A stretch of DNA of 22,987 bases from positions 1-22,987 of the forward strand of contig JADFLN010000013.1 of the NCBI GenBank assembly GCA_022564385.1. Direction: 5' to 3'. The notes under the pieces are model-generated. The model worked only from the letters and a program-made list of their open reading frames with translations. It ran no database searches and was not told where the DNA came from. The stretch comes from Nitrososphaerota archaeon. GTDB taxonomy: Archaea > Thermoproteota > Nitrososphaeria > Nitrososphaerales > Nitrosopumilaceae. Below, in pieces: positions 22,228 through 22,987 of this stretch (position 1 is its first letter; each line of letters opens with the position of its first letter). The position numbers and the translations under genes were made by a program.

Positions 22228-22987
22228 TTTCTAGACTTGAAATGGTTATGAACTTTAAATCCAATTAATGCAGGTACTGCAATATACATTCCCAAGTTTA
22301 ATGCAATAACAGAAATTCCAAGTCCTAGAACTTCAACTTCTGAACCGTCTTCAGCCAATGTCATAATTGATAATGTTGAAATCATTGGAGTGATAAAAAC
22401 TCTAACAGCTTCTTGGAACATTGGATTTTCCCTTTCCATATCAGCGATGGTTGGTGAGAATGAATAATACAATTGGTTAAATCCAGTCATGAATGCTGTA
22501 CCAGATGCAGTACTCATTAAAGTATTATCTCGGATTTCTCTAAGGAATTGAACTTGTGGTGCTAATTCAGTTCCATATGCTGCTGTTGCAATTAAACAAC
22601 CTCCACCTTGGGATTCTGGTTCACTAGTTGTAATTACTTGGCAAATACCGTTTACTAATTCAGTTCCAGCTCCACATGTTGGTTCTGGTTCTGTTGGTTC
22701 TGGTTCTGTTGGTTCTGGTTCTGTTGGTTTTGGTTCTGTTGGTTCTGGTGTTGGTGTAGAAATAACTTGTTCACCACCAACATAATTTATTGTAATTTCA
22801 GATGTATCTGCACCATATGTTGCTTGAATGGTATAATCACCGTTTAATTTCCATAAAACACCACCAGCAGTGAACGAGAATTCGTATGAACCATCAGAAT
22901 TTGGAATTAATTGATTTAGGTGTACAAAGTTACTTGTAGGAGACATGTCAATGATATTAATTACATCAGCAGTTAATGATGAAGAAT
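22224..22987 (-). CDS. Surface protein with Ig-like module, PTEPE repeat and CFI-box, partial (5' end off the window)
   Basis: The frame is open through base 22987, so the true start is outside; the first Met in view (22946) is internal, with about 13 more residues readable before it. From that Met: the end of an Ig/MG2-like module (about 1-58, VLWKLNGDYTIQATYG); a Pro-Thr-Glu linker of 5-residue repeats (about 65-90); a disulfide-type loop CGAGTELVNGIC (91-102); a CFI-box, GCLIATAAYGTELAPQVQFL followed by REIRDNTL (116-143); and a C-terminal membrane helix near 206-230 ending in a basic tail. CFI-box C-terminal domains are frequent in surface proteins of thaumarchaea and their role is not established. 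It shares the Ig-like module with the PEFG proteins but uses a different anchor. Confidence 0.8.
   Translation of the reverse strand, partial: SSSLTADVINIIDMSPTSNFVHLNQLIPNSDGSYEFSFTAGGVLWKLNGDYTIQATYGADTSEITINYVGGEQVISTPTPEPTEPKPTEPEPTEPEPTEPEPTCGAGTELVNGICQVITTSEPESQGGGCLIATAAYGTELAPQVQFLREIRDNTLMSTASGTAFMTGFNQLYYSFSPTIADMERENPMFQEAVRVFITPMISTLSIMTLAEDGSEVEVLGLGISVIALNLGMYIAVPALIGFKVHNHFKSRN
22681..22752 (-). repeat. 15-bp tandem repeat coding for PTEPE linker
   Basis: Four back-to-back 15-bp units (plus strand ggttctggttctgtt, one base changed in the fourth, giving Lys for Glu), then a degenerate partial unit. It encodes P-T-E-P-E/K repeats, an extended spacer between the Ig-like module and the CFI-box. 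The near-identity of units suggests recent slippage and variable copy number between strains. Confidence 0.85.

Noticed and set aside
22681..22752. Possible CRISPR or regulatory tandem repeat
   Set aside because: The units are 15 bp with no spacers, in frame, and code for a Pro-Thr-Glu linker.

Overview
The window looks like chromosome of an AT-rich ammonia-oxidising archaeon of the Nitrosopumilus type (Thaumarchaeota/Nitrososphaerota). The pointers are: an archaeal rpoH-rpoB-rpoA order in which the largest RNA polymerase subunit is one unsplit chain and B is also unsplit; L30e and a NusA-like KH protein downstream on the same strand; several secreted proteins ending in a PEFG sorting signal; a CFI-box protein; and many GTG/TTG starts placed about 24-29 bases after a TATA-like box, as in leaderless archaeal transcripts. 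The organism assignment is inference from gene content.

Layout. 1-732 (-): NusA-like KH protein (cut by the window edge) and ribosomal protein L30e. 815-3272 (-): two exported proteins, one with an Ig-like domain plus TPRs and one with S-layer-type repeats and a calcium-loop motif. 3301-4029 (+): a doubtful 51-residue membrane ORF and a MESH1/SpoT-type HD hydrolase. 4034-11424 (-): rpoA, rpoB, rpoH, nearly gapless. 11602-15186 (+): four consecutive PEFG-anchored surface proteins; three end in an identical stretch of at least 106 bp. 15183-18369 (-): larC-larE-iscS with 4-base overlaps. 18460-21846 (+): malate dehydrogenase, larB, and a B12-type radical SAM protein. 21841-22987 (-): a 107-residue orphan and a cell-surface CFI-box protein cut by the right edge.

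How the genes fit together. The left half is core transcription/translation machinery interrupted by surface-protein genes. The most notable system is on the right: larB, larC and larE, the complete known set for the nickel-pincer nucleotide cofactor of lactate racemase-type enzymes, arranged around a malate dehydrogenase gene and joined to a cysteine desulfurase, with no larA in view. LarE carries a CxxC pair plus the family cysteine, so it may be the iron-sulfur, turnover-capable kind that IscS could resupply. The client enzyme of the cofactor is not in this window.

There is no gene-free stretch longer than 300 bases. No tRNA, rRNA, CRISPR or insertion sequence was recognised.
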